Below, one piece after another: positions 1 through 9,964 of a DNA stretch of 57,010 bases. Below the pieces are notes generated by a model, which saw nothing but the letters and a program-made list of their open reading frames with translations, was not told the origin of the DNA and did not search any database. The translations under genes and the position numbers were made by a program. Source of the stretch: Pseudovibrio denitrificans JCM 12308 (GTDB lineage: Bacteria > Pseudomonadota > Alphaproteobacteria > Rhizobiales > Stappiaceae); the NCBI RefSeq assembly GCF_001310815.1, contig NZ_BAZK01000031.1, forward strand, positions 1 through 57,010, in the 5' to 3' direction. Every line of letters starts with the position of its first letter. Position 1 is the stretch's first letter.

Positions 1-745
1 CATCTTTGAAGGTCCATTCTTCGGCCGCGATGTGATTGAAGATTTTGAGCATGGCTTTGGCTTCGGTGACAAAGCGCGCTTCGACAAGCTTATCTTTGCA
101 AACTTCGACCACCTCATGCGCAATGCCACACAGCAAAGTGGCAATCTGGTCATCAAACTCAATGACAGCAACACAGTAACACTCAGAAACACTCGCAAAG
201 CCGATTTGAAGGCAAGCAATTTTGAGTTTGTCTCTGCGTCCTCAGCCTACACACACATTTCAACCCATGAAGTCCCTCGACAAAGCACCCGGTATTATGA
301 AGGCTGTATCTCCTATCTGAAGACCGTTCGAGAGGAAACCTACCGCTACAAAACTGGCGCAACCTACGTTCGCGAAAACGGCTTCGGAACACCTCACTCT
401 GAGGGCGATAAATGTACTTATCGTCGGGAACTTGAAGAACGCTGGATAAGTGTGAAATTCTCAAGCCATAATGCAGGTTGGGGATACTTAGAAGACAAGA
501 ATAAGAACAGAACTCAGTCTAACAAAGGCCCATTCAATAATGGCCCCTACAAAGCAATTGCAGTCAAAAGACAGTCGCGTTGTCAAACAGCTACATTCAC
601 AATAACAAACCTTTTCAAAACATACTCGAGAGACAAAAAAACAAATCCGATAGGCGCAGTGTTATATTCAAATTGGAAGTATATTTCTCAGAGAAATACT
701 TCAGATACTATAACCCATAGAGCTGATAATGATGATAGATGTTGA
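1..745 (+). CDS. RTX-type surface/secreted protein, C-terminal end (partial at left edge)
   Basis: The reading frame is open to the left edge, so only the C-terminus of a larger protein is present. The first ~75 residues read like the end of an RTX calcium-binding block: a DVIEDF motif, then FDKLIF, then a VIKL-NDSNTVTLRN stretch typical of type I-secreted RTX adhesins and toxins. After that comes a ~160-residue cysteine-containing domain (YYEGCIS..., SEGDKC..., final NDDRC) that aligns by eye with the extreme C-terminus of the virB-region protein at 7359-9964, which ends in NDRRC. RTX identity and secretion are inferred from family knowledge. The shared tail is seen directly. It may be an adhesin partner of the conjugation apparatus. 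The catalytic or binding role of the tail is unknown. Confidence 0.65.
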   Translation, partial: IFEGPFFGRDVIEDFEHGFGFGDKARFDKLIFANFDHLMRNATQQSGNLVIKLNDSNTVTLRNTRKADLKASNFEFVSASSAYTHISTHEVPRQSTRYYEGCISYLKTVREETYRYKTGATYVRENGFGTPHSEGDKCTYRRELEERWISVKFSSHNAGWGYLEDKNKNRTQSNKGPFNNGPYKAIAVKRQSRCQTATFTITNLFKTYSRDKKTNPIGAVLYSNWKYISQRNTSDTITHRADNDDRC

Positions 746-769
746 CCAATGAATAAAGTCATCTTTATC

Positions 770-804
770 AAAAAAAGGGGCACTGATTACTCTTTCAGTC
801 CCCT
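770..804 (-). terminator. Rho-independent terminator for the leftward mob/vir unit
   Basis: An AGGGG/CCCCT plus ACTGA/TCAGT inverted repeat with one bulged base and a short loop is followed, on the minus strand, by seven consecutive T. It lies between the stop of the RTX gene (745) and the end of the repC remnant (1086), so it can end leftward transcription of the mobilisation unit. It may also stop rightward transcription, but that side has no T tract. Confidence 0.6.
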
Positions 805-1085
805 AAATACAAAGCTTGCCAAGCGTCAAGGTCGACCAATGACGTTCTTCTTAATCCACATCAAAGCTTAATCTTTGGTGCTTTATACATGTTCTATCTG
901 CATCAGATTTATCCGTTTAACGTTCGATTGTAAGGCAAGTTTAACTTTGTCTCGAGCGACAGGAGCAATCGTAATCTGAGGGTAATAAAGACATTTTATC
1001 TATTCGAATGCAGACTTTAAAAACATACATATAATCTCCCATTTCAAAAAAATTGGCTCATTAAACTTGTAACCGTCTCATCAGA

Positions 1086-1497
1086 CTACTCATTGAGGTT
1101 CGCCTTGCTCAACAGGCCAAAATCAGATTTATGAAGGTGCAGCTCGCGTTCAGCCTTGGCAAGACAACCGCGCAAAAAGCCTCCTTGGCGTTTCTGGATC
1201 TGCCCCTTTGCGCTCAGCCACAATGACAATCGTTGCTGCAGCTGTAACTCCAACAATCGCACAGGCCTGCTTCAAGGCTAATTGCGAAATCCCGAGGTAG
1301 TGAGATGACTGCTCGGCGGCCGCAACTATAGCTAACCAGTCAACATCATTGCTCCGCTGCGCATTCCTGATCATCTCTTGCAAGATTGGGCTGGCGCAGG
1401 CGAGAACTTGCTTGAGGGTGATGTGTTCTATGCCTGATGCAACACCTTGCGTTTTTGGTTCACCTACAGGCGATGAGGGCAGGGTGGCTGCATTGTA
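1086..1497 (-). pseudogene. Truncated repC-type replication initiator, C-terminal remnant
   Basis: Directly after the mobA stop codon, in the same frame, an open stretch reads through to a domain resembling the C-terminal part of RepC from repABC plasmids: ITLKQVLACASPIL, then YLGISQLALKQACAIVG, TIVIVAERKG, and after a frame change GGFLRGCLAKAEREL and DFGLL. In RepC the same order appears (acidic spacer, LGIS..AW..AC..MG, AA..I..R, GGYLR.L..KA). The frame changes near 1185, where a run of four G needs to be three. The N-terminal DNA-binding half is missing and there is no start codon of its own, so this is a 3' fragment, not a working initiator. It implies that the conjugation module was once next to a repABC replicon or recombined into one. 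Confidence 0.6.
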
Positions 1498-2601
1498 TCA
1501 GCGCTCCAGCTCCACTTTCTTTTGCACCTTGTTCTGCTTCAGCTTGATGCCCAGATGCTGTTCCAGCAGTCCTGGTTGTCGTCTTGAGCCAAGTCCCATC
1601 AAGGACAGCATGGCTTCCTCACCTTTCATCATTTCAACAGCTGCACGATTGAGTTGTGATTGATCTCTCAAGAATGCTCGCCAACTGTGTCTAGGCTTGG
1701 GTTTGCTCAGCTGATCTGTGAACTTCTCCCAAAGGTCTGTTTGCCGATGCCGGTCGTATAGAGGCCTGCGCTCGTAGCGATCTTTGGCCTGAACCTGACT
1801 GAGATCTTTCTCCGGTGCCCGATAAGGACCGAACTTATCTTCCAAAGCCTTCTTGGAAAAGTCGCGATGGACATTGCTTGCCTTCTCAAGGCGATGCCCT
1901 TCCATTTCCTTGAACACCAGACCGTTGCCACGTTTTTTCAACTCCACTGAGTAAGCCGCAATGCCCTCATGAAGCTCTGCCCATGATTTTGCATTTTCGC
2001 GGATCTTCAAAAGCTCGCTTTGGTAGTCCTTCACATAGGTAGAGAAGGAGACTTCAAAGGTGTTTGCCTCATAGTCGCGTGCCTTTGGATTCTTCTTATC
2101 AAGCGCCTCACCCTTGGCATTGGTGCGGGTCAGGCCGTGCTTTTTCTCCATCTCCAGACGAACACGCTCAAGCGTTTCAAAGTCTCTATACGGCGTACAG
2201 ACCTTATAGGTTGTTGGATGAACACGGTTGACCGCCACGTGCATATGAAAGTTGTCAGTGTTTATGTGGGTCGCAATGATGCGCTCGTGCTCTTCAAAGC
2301 CCAGCTCTGTTGCGAAGGCTTTTTCAATGTCCTTCAGCACATCCTTCTCCGGCACCTCACCTTCAGCAAACGAGATCACCAGATGGTAGGAGCGGTCGCT
2401 CTTAACGCGAGTGTTGTGAACTTGCGTGTTCTCGATTTCGACAATGGCATGATCCAGATCTTCTAATGAGGTTGCAAAGGTACAGTTCTCAATCCATAGA
2501 TCTCCCAGCTTTTCATTCTCTTCCTTCGCTGCAGCCACATAGCGAGCTAGTGCTTTAAAAGAGTTCTTTCCAGACGTACGAGCAATCTTGTGAGCAATCA
2601 T
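1498..2601 (-). CDS. mobA: MOBP-type relaxase (MobA/TraI-like)
   Basis: This 367-residue relaxase would nick oriT and stay covalently attached to the 5' end of the transferred strand. The N-terminus has the candidate catalytic Tyr21 in LARYVAAAK. Motif III is clear around residues 105-125 (ATHINTDNFHMHVAVNRVHP), where the histidines bind the metal, followed by YKVCTPYRDFETLER. The protein is short for the family, lacks the long C-terminal extension of RP4 TraI, and ends in a charged tail. Two bases separate it from mobC upstream, so the two are almost certainly co-translated. It is the last intact gene of the leftward conjugation unit. Confidence 0.88.
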   Translation of the reverse strand: MIAHKIARTSGKNSFKALARYVAAAKEENEKLGDLWIENCTFATSLEDLDHAIVEIENTQVHNTRVKSDRSYHLVISFAEGEVPEKDVLKDIEKAFATELGFEEHERIIATHINTDNFHMHVAVNRVHPTTYKVCTPYRDFETLERVRLEMEKKHGLTRTNAKGEALDKKNPKARDYEANTFEVSFSTYVKDYQSELLKIRENAKSWAELHEGIAAYSVELKKRGNGLVFKEMEGHRLEKASNVHRDFSKKALEDKFGPYRAPEKDLSQVQAKDRYERRPLYDRHRQTDLWEKFTDQLSKPKPRHSWRAFLRDQSQLNRAAVEMMKGEEAMLSLMGLGSRRQPGLLEQHLGIKLKQNKVQKKVELER

Positions 2602-2603
2602 CG

Positions 2604-2957
2604 TTACAGCGCCAGCACTTTGGACTTGATAGTCTGCTGGCTGTCGCGGATCTCACCGATGAGCTCATCAATATCTGCAAACTTCGATTTCAGATCTGGG
2701 TCAGTCAAAACCGCATTTAACAAGTTGCCCAATCGCGCCTGGTCGTGGTTGATTTTCTTCAGCTCATCAATGGCGGTCATGCGTGATGGGTCAGGATGCG
2801 CGGCATTGACCAACACAAATTCAACGTAGTGCGATTGAGGCATGCCGTTTGCCGCTTTCGCTTTTTTGCGAGTTTCATCACAAAGCCATTTGGGCAACCG
2901 GATCTTGAACGGTTTGCGGATCTCTTCTTCAGGCTTGCGGCGCTTGATTGGCTTCAT
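2604..2957 (-). CDS. mobC: Relaxosome accessory protein MobC (ribbon-helix-helix type)
   Basis: The 117-residue basic protein starts with a Lys/Arg-rich stretch and a ribbon-helix-helix-like segment (KPFKIRLPKWLCDETRKKAK), followed by the MobC hallmark IDELKKINHDQARLGNLLNAV. It should bind oriT and help melt it for the relaxase. Its start overlaps the stop of the primase gene (ATGA at 2957) and its stop lies 2 bp before mobA. This matches the usual mobC-mobA order. Confidence 0.8.
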   Translation of the reverse strand: MKPIKRRKPEEEIRKPFKIRLPKWLCDETRKKAKAANGMPQSHYVEFVLVNAAHPDPSRMTAIDELKKINHDQARLGNLLNAVLTDPDLKSKFADIDELIGEIRDSQQTIKSKVLAL

Positions 2958-4237
2958 TATACAACCTCCAAATCACGGGACATTTCTTTTTTTGGGGAGC
3001 AACTTAGCTCCTGTTCCTTGATCTTTTCAGCATCAAGGGACTTGCGGGTTTGCATCAGAAACTGGAAGGCGGCTTTGTCCGTGCCGCGCTCTTTCTCCAG
3101 ATCATTCCAATCTGTGAGCCCCTTGGCTTTTTCGGCTTTTGTGAGGGGAGGGGACACCACATAACCGCCGACCGCATCGGCTGCTTCACGGGCCATCTCC
3201 TGTCCCATGTTGGCGAGAGGGATTTCTCTTAAAGGCAGGTGATGGTCGTCATCAGCTGCAAACAGCATGGTTACATCTGGGAACTTTTCACGCATGGCTT
3301 TGGCGACCTTGACCAGGTTGCCGCCATCAAACGTGATAATGGTTGGCTTGCGCACAAACTTATGAACCGAAGCCCCTGTCGCATAGCCTTCCGCAAAAAC
3401 AATTGTATCGCCCAGTCCAGGCTTGTCTTTGTCACTCAGGTAACGTTTTGGATCGATGGCATGGAACAAGCCTTCCTTGCGGCCATTCTTCAGGTAGTGC
3501 TTTTCTTCACCCACAAACTGCAAGGAATGGATGCGCAGATCTGTATCGCGCAATGGCACGACCATACGGCCATCTTTATCCAGCTTGACGCCATAGCCGC
3601 GAACATCCTTGCGCTTGAGATAATCGCAGTTCTCAGGCTCCGCCCACTTTGTAAGATTGCTCCAGATCCCGAAGGCTGTCTTAGCGGCCTTCTCCTGATC
3701 CTGCTTCAGTTCGTCCGCCCGTTCCTTTTGAGCCTTTTTGCCAGCTTCTATGGCTTTTGCCACTTCATCTTTTGAGAGCTTCACCCCATCAAACTTCCAT
3801 TCCGACTTAGTGCCCTTGAAGTTGTTGAGCATGCCATTGGGTACGGCTGCATCCAGATGGCCGCGATAAGATGCATTCTTGGCTTTCTCTCCCATGATCG
3901 CGATGCGATGCCATTTGCCATCCATGATGGCATGGCCTTTCAGATCCATGCCTTGAGCACGCATCCAATCGCTAAACTCCTGCACAGGATCTCGCTTTTC
4001 TTCTGCTGCAGGGGCTTTGCCTTCAACGGACCATTGCTTGGTTTTCTCTGCCACCTTTGCGCTTGGCGCGTACCAGCTGCTTGCCTCTCTATCCCATCTG
4101 GCACCCAGTTCCTTTGCCTTCTGGTTTTCTTCAAATGGCACGGCGAGGTAGATCCGATTTTGCTTCGATGTTTTGGCCTTTGGGCCATTATCATTGGCTT
4201 CTTTTGCGCGGTGATCTTGCTTATCAAGTGCGGGCAT
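2957..4237 (-). CDS. TOPRIM-domain primase-like protein (TraC-type, DUF5710 N-terminus)
   Basis: This 426-residue protein begins with a small domain reading YLAVPFEENQKAKELGARWD...WYAPS, the DUF5710 pattern seen in plasmid primases. The central region (about 85-180) resembles the zinc-free primase-associated region of TraC-like proteins. A TOPRIM domain follows at ~270-345, with the GDTIVFAEGYATGASV glutamate motif and the FAADDD aspartate motif. It probably primes synthesis on the incoming strand after transfer. No catalytic CHC2 zinc finger is visible. It overlaps mobC by 4 nt and is 48 nt downstream of virD4. Confidence 0.75.
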   Translation of the reverse strand: MPALDKQDHRAKEANDNGPKAKTSKQNRIYLAVPFEENQKAKELGARWDREASSWYAPSAKVAEKTKQWSVEGKAPAAEEKRDPVQEFSDWMRAQGMDLKGHAIMDGKWHRIAIMGEKAKNASYRGHLDAAVPNGMLNNFKGTKSEWKFDGVKLSKDEVAKAIEAGKKAQKERADELKQDQEKAAKTAFGIWSNLTKWAEPENCDYLKRKDVRGYGVKLDKDGRMVVPLRDTDLRIHSLQFVGEEKHYLKNGRKEGLFHAIDPKRYLSDKDKPGLGDTIVFAEGYATGASVHKFVRKPTIITFDGGNLVKVAKAMREKFPDVTMLFAADDDHHLPLREIPLANMGQEMAREAADAVGGYVVSPPLTKAEKAKGLTDWNDLEKERGTDKAAFQFLMQTRKSLDAEKIKEQELSCSPKKEMSRDLEVV

Positions 4238-4285
4238 GCGGTCTCTCCTGCAGGTTCAAAATGACAGAAAAAATGAGATTAAAAA

Positions 4286-6287
4286 TCATGATGCGGCCTC
4301 TGGCTGAATGCCTTCAGCGGCCTTCATAAAACGGGCTAACACCGGATCGGATTCAGGCTGTGCGGTGGCCTTATCCTGTTCATCTGATTGTTCTGGTTCT
4401 TGTTTTTCCTGCTCCGGATCTGCAGGTGATTGCGCAGGTAGCTGTGCAGGCTGAGCAGGTTTAGAAGGGGTTATCAAAACACCGTCTTTGACGTTGCCAG
4501 ATGGCTTTAGTTTTGAGCGATCCCTCATCTCTTCGTCTTGGAAGTACAAGAACTGCTGGCCGTAGATGGTTCGCTTGCCAGCGGTAAAGATGAGCATCTT
4601 TCCTGGCCCTGTGACTTTGCCGTCCTCGTCATATTCCAGACCTGGCAAGTTCATGCATTCATCCGGAGTCATTAGGGGACGCGCCACCTCTGAAAGACTT
4701 TCAGAGACACTGGCTGAAGCTTTGTCCAGATTCTTCGACACTGAACGCTTTCTCTGCACGACCGTTGTCTTGCCGCTCATGTCAGAAAGAACACGTGCGG
4801 TCTCAATCTTGTTGGGTGCGTAGGCAATGCGCACATGGCAGTTGGAGATAATGCTCTCTTCACGAGTGTAAGCTGCCTGAAGCTGGGTAATGTCCTGCGT
4901 GATTAGGAACGCTTTGAGACCATAGCCAGCCATAAAGGCCAGTGCGCTTTCAAAGATCTCCAGCTTGCCGAGCTGCGGAAACTCATCGAGCATCAAGAGC
5001 ATGCGGTGCTTGTAAAATGCCTCATCTTCATTGTGAGACATCTTTGCAGTCAGTCGGGTGAGGATCTGATTGAGAAGGATACGAATGAGCGCCTTCATGC
5101 GCCCAATTTCAGCCGGTGAAAGAACCAAATAGACATTGGTAGGCTGATCGGCATTCATAAGATCTTCAATGGTGAAGTCACAGGCCGATGTATTGCGAGC
5201 AACGATTGGGTCAGCGAAGATAGCAAGCTGTGCAGTTGCTGTTGACGACACCCCTGAGCGTTCATTAGCTGCGCGTTTGCGCATGCGGCTGGCTCCGCGT
5301 CTTACCTCGTCGTTTGCCCCCTCATTCCCATGCTCATAGCTTTCCATATCAAGAAGCAGTTTTTCAAAACCATCTTCGTCTTTCTTGCCTTTGGCTTTGG
5401 CCTTAACCAGCTCATCCAGCTGCTCTGCAGCATCACCGGAGTTTGTATCGTCGCCCACAGAGAGGAACTGCAAAACATCCGCAAGACTGGCTGTGCGCTC
5501 TTCTTCATTGCGAACACGGTAAAGCACATGAAGAATGGAGTGGTGAGCCATGAAAAGCCCTCCTGCTCCCAAAAATCCTTTAGTCCCTTGCCTGAGGTGT
5601 CGATGATCATCTTGGCAACATTCATGCAGTCACCGATCTGGTGATCTGTGCCAAGACGGATTTCCTGAAGCGGGTTGTAGCGTGCTGAACCTTCCTCAGC
5701 ACTAGGTTCAAAGTAAAAGACGTTTTGACCTTGTGAGGCACGCCAGCCTGAGGTCTTGGCGTAGTTCTCGCCCTTGATATCAAGTACTATGGTGCTTCCA
5801 GGCCAGGTGAGCAGAGTAGGGATCACCACCCCAACACCCTTACCAGAACGGGTTGGGGCGAATGCCAGAACATGTTCAGGCCCATCATGGCGAAGCATGG
5901 TGGTGCCCTTCAGCTTGTCTTCCAGTCCGCCAACAACAACACCTTTGCCGCGCAGCAGACCCATCTTCTTGATCTCATCCGGCTCAGCAAACCGCGCAGA
6001 GCCATGAAGGGAAGCAGATTCATGCTCTCCAGAGACGGTAGAGCTGGACGCCCGCTCCATGAGGATGCGGCCAATAACCATCACCACAATCATGGAAACA
6101 AAACCGCCACCAAACGGGATCAGGATCTCATTGGGAAGGGATTTGGTCTGGACATAAAAGGCGTAGAGCCACCTCCACCACTCAGGTCGGTAGGATCAAA
6201 CGCAAGCGTGTAATACCATCCGCCAAAAGTGACGCTAAAGAAGACACAAAGAGAGACGAGAGCAACAACGCGAGGAAATACATGCAT
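4286..6287 (-). CDS. virD4: Type IV coupling protein VirD4 (two frame breaks)
   Basis: This is an inner-membrane ATPase that hands the relaxase-DNA complex to the transfer channel. The start at 6287 overlaps the virB11 stop (TGATG). The first ~60 residues contain two membrane segments; then come Walker A (FAPTRSGKGVGVVIPTL) and, after the second break, LLMLDEFPQLG as Walker B and ITQDITQLQ. The C-terminus is Gln/Glu/Pro-rich. The gene is split across three frames. One base is missing near 6193 (restored DPYRPEWWRWLYAFY) and one near 5537 (restored GFSWLTTPILHVLYR). Both are short C/G runs, and the restored protein has normal VirD4/TraG length, about 667 residues. I treat it as one gene with sequence errors. 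True pseudogenisation cannot be excluded. Confidence 0.85.
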
Positions 6288-7225
6288 CACTGAAGTTTCC
6301 CGTTTTTGAGGATGTAACGGTTGTTTTTGACCTCGTAGATATCGGTGATGTGACGCACCCCGCGGTCAAATCGGGTGATATGGAAGATCACATCGACCAG
6401 CGTGTCGAAGTACTCGCTGATTGGCTTTGTCAGGTTCATGCCTGACATGTCGATGTTGTTCTGAAACCGCTCGACCACCATCTCAGCGCGGTCGGCGTGA
6501 ATGGTGCACATCCACCCCTTTGCACCGGTGTTAAGCGCATTCAAAGCAGAAAAGGCATTTTGGACAGAGATCTCAGAAAAGATAATGCGGTCCGGAGAGA
6601 TGCGCATTTTGTGGTCAAACAGCTGCGGCCAGGTTTGCAGGCCAGCCCCTTGAGAGGCTTCACGAGATGCAAACAGTGCTGATCCATTCCAGAAGCGCTC
6701 AACCTCCAGCTCCGGCGTGTCTTCGCAAGACACAACACGCTCTTGGACAGGCAAGAGCCCAAGCAGCTTGTTTAAGAATGTTGTTTTGCCCGTGTTGGTG
6801 GAGCCGGATATCGCGATATTCCAGCGCTTGTGCATGGCTTCACCAATGTAGTCGATGATCTTCTGGCGAAGCCCCAGATCTTCAAACTTGACCTCGTAAG
6901 GGTGTTTGCAACGCACTGCCATGGAAAGGCCGGTAAGCGTGCTTGGCCCGATCAAGCATTCAAAACGGTGGCGCTCAGGCAGCGACACGGAAAGCTTCGG
7001 GTTTGTATCTTCGGAAAACTTCAGGCCGTTGTAGTTGGCAAGCGCCTGACACATGCGTCGGATCTGGTTGAAGCCGATATTGGGCGTCTCGATCTGCTGC
7101 AGGTCTGACTTGCGATGTTCCAGAATGAGCTGACCGGGGCGCATCTGGCGCAGCTCAACTACATTCGGATCGCTGTAGAACTCAGCTAAAGGTTCCATAA
7201 GCTTCATTATCAGTGCATCAGACAT
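6287..7225 (-). CDS. virB11: VirB11 secretion ATPase
   Basis: This 312-residue hexameric traffic ATPase of the type IV secretion system acts at the inner membrane with VirB4 and VirD4. Walker A is at residues 141-148 (GSTNTGKT), preceded by the N-terminal domain. The Asp box (VVSCEDTPELEV) and the His box (GWMCTIHADRAEMVVERF) are both present. Length and motif spacing are normal. A 133-bp gap upstream holds a long hairpin (7308-7340). The stop overlaps the virD4 start. Confidence 0.93.
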   Translation of the reverse strand: MSDALIMKLMEPLAEFYSDPNVVELRQMRPGQLILEHRKSDLQQIETPNIGFNQIRRMCQALANYNGLKFSEDTNPKLSVSLPERHRFECLIGPSTLTGLSMAVRCKHPYEVKFEDLGLRQKIIDYIGEAMHKRWNIAISGSTNTGKTTFLNKLLGLLPVQERVVSCEDTPELEVERFWNGSALFASREASQGAGLQTWPQLFDHKMRISPDRIIFSEISVQNAFSALNALNTGAKGWMCTIHADRAEMVVERFQNNIDMSGMNLTKPISEYFDTLVDVIFHITRFDRGVRHITDIYEVKNNRYILKNGKLQ

Positions 7226-7307
7226 GACTTACCCATTCACCCTGAGAGTTGTCTCTGGGAGCTACTTTCAAGCCGTTGGCTTTACGTCTTAATTTCAGTT
7301 TGAGTGA

Positions 7308-7340
7308 GAGTTGGCAGGCAGGAGCCCTGCCCGCCAACTC
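7308..7340 (-). promoter_or_regulatory. Long intergenic hairpin upstream of virB11
   Basis: A 15-bp inverted repeat (GAGTTGGC and GGCAGG arms, one A-C mismatch, 3-nt AGC loop) lies between the stop of the cysteine-repeat gene (7359) and virB11 (7225). No T tract follows on either strand, so it is not a classical terminator. It could act as a partial attenuator or as an mRNA 3'-end stabiliser that lowers virB11-virD4 expression relative to upstream genes. Confidence 0.6.
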
Positions 7341-7358
7341 AGCTAGACTTAGTGGTGA

Positions 7359-9964
7359 TTAGCAGCGGCGATCATTGTGATAATCACTACCAACTCTCCA
7401 TCCATAGCCTTTGCCGGTTTTTGTCTTTTTCGTATCAGACCAACTGGAGTACTCGACCTTGCCATCTGGGTAGGTGGTCTTCACGCGAGTTTTGTACTCC
7501 TGAACAGAGATCTCCTGAGCAAAGACACGTTCACAACGTCCAGGACTTGGACTGTACTCTGTGTACTTCCTGCCATTCTTTGTCTCTGTCTTACGAACGC
7601 AAACGTCTTTATCTACCCCCGCTCCAGCACCGGCATTTTTGACGTATTCAGAACCATCTGGCCGTTCATACGTTTTCATCAGGCTTGATGGAGTGGTCTT
7701 GATACAGCCATTGAATGTTGCATCCCCAGCGCGAGCAACTTCCTCTTCTTTGATCAAGTTGTAGGCAACAAACTCAGCATTAGGCAGCAACGTATTAGAA
7801 GCGATGGTGTGATTGCTTCCTTCGACCCTGATCCAAACATCAGAACGAGGCTTTGCCTTTAGCTTTGAATCGCTATTTACCCAACTGGTTGTCTGTACAT
7901 TGTGCTCGAAGGTCTTATCGCCCTTCTCACATGAACCAACGTAATTGCGGTCTGGATTGTTGTAGTAGAACCGCTGCAAACCGAAGGAGTAACCAGCCGC
8001 AAAATCATGAATGAAGTCGTTTGGCGTCATACAGCCTTCAGTGGTTGATTTGCACTGATAGCCTTCTTCGTAAGGCGCTCCTGCACCGTTGTCGATTTCA
8101 TACCGCGTTCCATCTGGCCGCTCATAAATGTCAGTCAGCTTGGTTGGAATGAAGCCGTAACAGCCTTCAAAATAACGACCACCTGGATTTTGCTCTGTTT
8201 CTTCACCCAGAGAGAAGTAGGCAACTTCCGGAGCTCCTGGCAGCAGCATGTTTGAAGCAATTGGATAGACCTGACCAGAGACATTGATTGACACATCAGA
8301 AAGCGGCTGAGCGACTTTCTTTTCGTCGTTGTACTTCCAAGAAGAGATCTCAACGTCATGGGTGTAAGCAGTATTGCTCTGCTGACAGCTGTTAACGTAA
8401 ACACGCAGCGGGTTTTCATAATAGTGGCGCTCAAGGCATATGAGACGCCTGCAGCAATGTCGTGGTTGAACTCTGCAGGGTTCATGCACCCTTCACTGGT
8501 CGCAAGAATATTGATCGATGTGTTTGAATCAGGCGTACACTGATCAATGTACTGCACAGCACCATCCACCATAATCTCGGTGCGATACTGCGGGATTGCT
8601 CTGCGACCTGTCAGATCCACCATAGTTTGGCAGATATCGACGCTATTCTTCTTGAACACCTTCTCATGTTTGAAGGTCTTATCAGTCTGAGTGCATGGAG
8701 AAGCCTGGAAGAACTGACCATCACGCTCATACATCCACATCGCCATTTCAGTTGAAAGAGCATTGCCAAAGTCATGAACGATTGAGCAACCATCAGTTAC
8801 TTGGGTCATCTGGATTGGCTGAACACTTTCGGAACGCTCACAGGTGCGAACAGTCTGAAGGTTGTTGTTGCCATCGGTGTAGACCAGCGAGGTTTCAACG
8901 TAAGCCTTACCCTCTTCCAGATTTACATCAATCGGACAGGTATCGGCTTCTGTGATCCGGAACGTTGTGTCTGGGTCTGGCTGACAGTCAGACAGCTGAA
9001 TACGCTCTTGCTGGCTATTGATGTAGTACTCAAGGAACTGAGGCTTTGCGATACGAGCATTGAGATCAATCTTGTCTTCACAAGTTGCAGCGCTCTTCTG
9101 GATCGTGAAGTTTGTCCCGCTATCAGAACAAGCACTTTCCTCAACAACGATGCCTTTCTTGAGCGTTTGCGTCTTAGACTGAACGCGCACCTGACCCTGA
9201 TTGCGGTCGATGACTGGTGAACATCCATCATAGGTTACGCGAACCTCTTCGGGATCTTCTTCAGGTGTCTCAGCCTTTTCTACGTCCTTGCGTTCTGGTG
9301 TCTCGTAGCCGCTTGAACCTGGAGTTTCACCACCACCAGATGGGCCGCTTCCAGATCCGGAACCTCCGTTCTCATCGCGGGCAACATCGCGGTAGCCCTC
9401 TTCCTTTTCCTCGCCCAATTTATCTTTGTCTTCTTCAGGTGCCTCATCTGAGTTCAGCTTCTTCAAAGCTGCAATCAGCTCTTCTTCATTGCCGGAAACA
9501 TCAAGCGTCTCTTCCGGATTGATCACGTCCTCATTAACGTCAAACTGCGATGAGAAGTTTTCTGCATTCAGCTCAACATAACTCTCGCCCTTCGTCAGGC
9601 GTGTGAGCACAGCTTGCCCGATCTTCTTCCCGTCATGCATGACGTATTGGGAGAAGCCTTCTGCGCTCACACCTGATACAGACACTTCGTCTTTGTTGAC
9701 CCCTGCAGTGAACTGAGGAGCCTTTTTGATCTGCAAGGCCAGCTCAACTGCTTTGCCTTCAAAAATTGGTGTTGTCTGCTTCACAGCAACGGCGAACAGC
9801 TTTTCACGAAGTGCAGCGGTGGCCTCTACCGCACTCGTTCCTTGCTTGCCTGCCTGCGCTGCCTGCGTAGCTGCAGACGGCGGTGAAGCAGTTTGGGAGA
9901 GGCCTGCAACTGAACTTGTCAGCAGCAAGGCTCCAACCAGACTAAGCCTTAAAATATTCCGCAT
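7359..9964 (-). CDS. Large secreted cysteine-repeat protein encoded inside the virB operon (one frame break)
   Basis: This protein has about 868 residues once one base is restored near 8435 (a CC run read as CCC), giving ...AAGVSYALERHYYENPLRVY. It has an N-terminal signal peptide (LSLVGALLLTSSVAGLSQ), a low-complexity Glu/Lys/Gly/Ser linker at ~170-245, then tandem modules each with a few cysteines. Recurring elements are TEGCM.P..F.HD.AAG.S, C..MVDL..RRAIPQYRTEI and ..C.....T..H......SW. The C-terminal ~120 residues (FNGCIK..., KVEYSSW, NDRRC) match the tail of the RTX protein at the left edge. It is not a standard VirB component. Position between virB10 and virB11 suggests an outer-membrane, pilus-tip or surface role in mating. 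Function is unknown. Confidence 0.7.
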
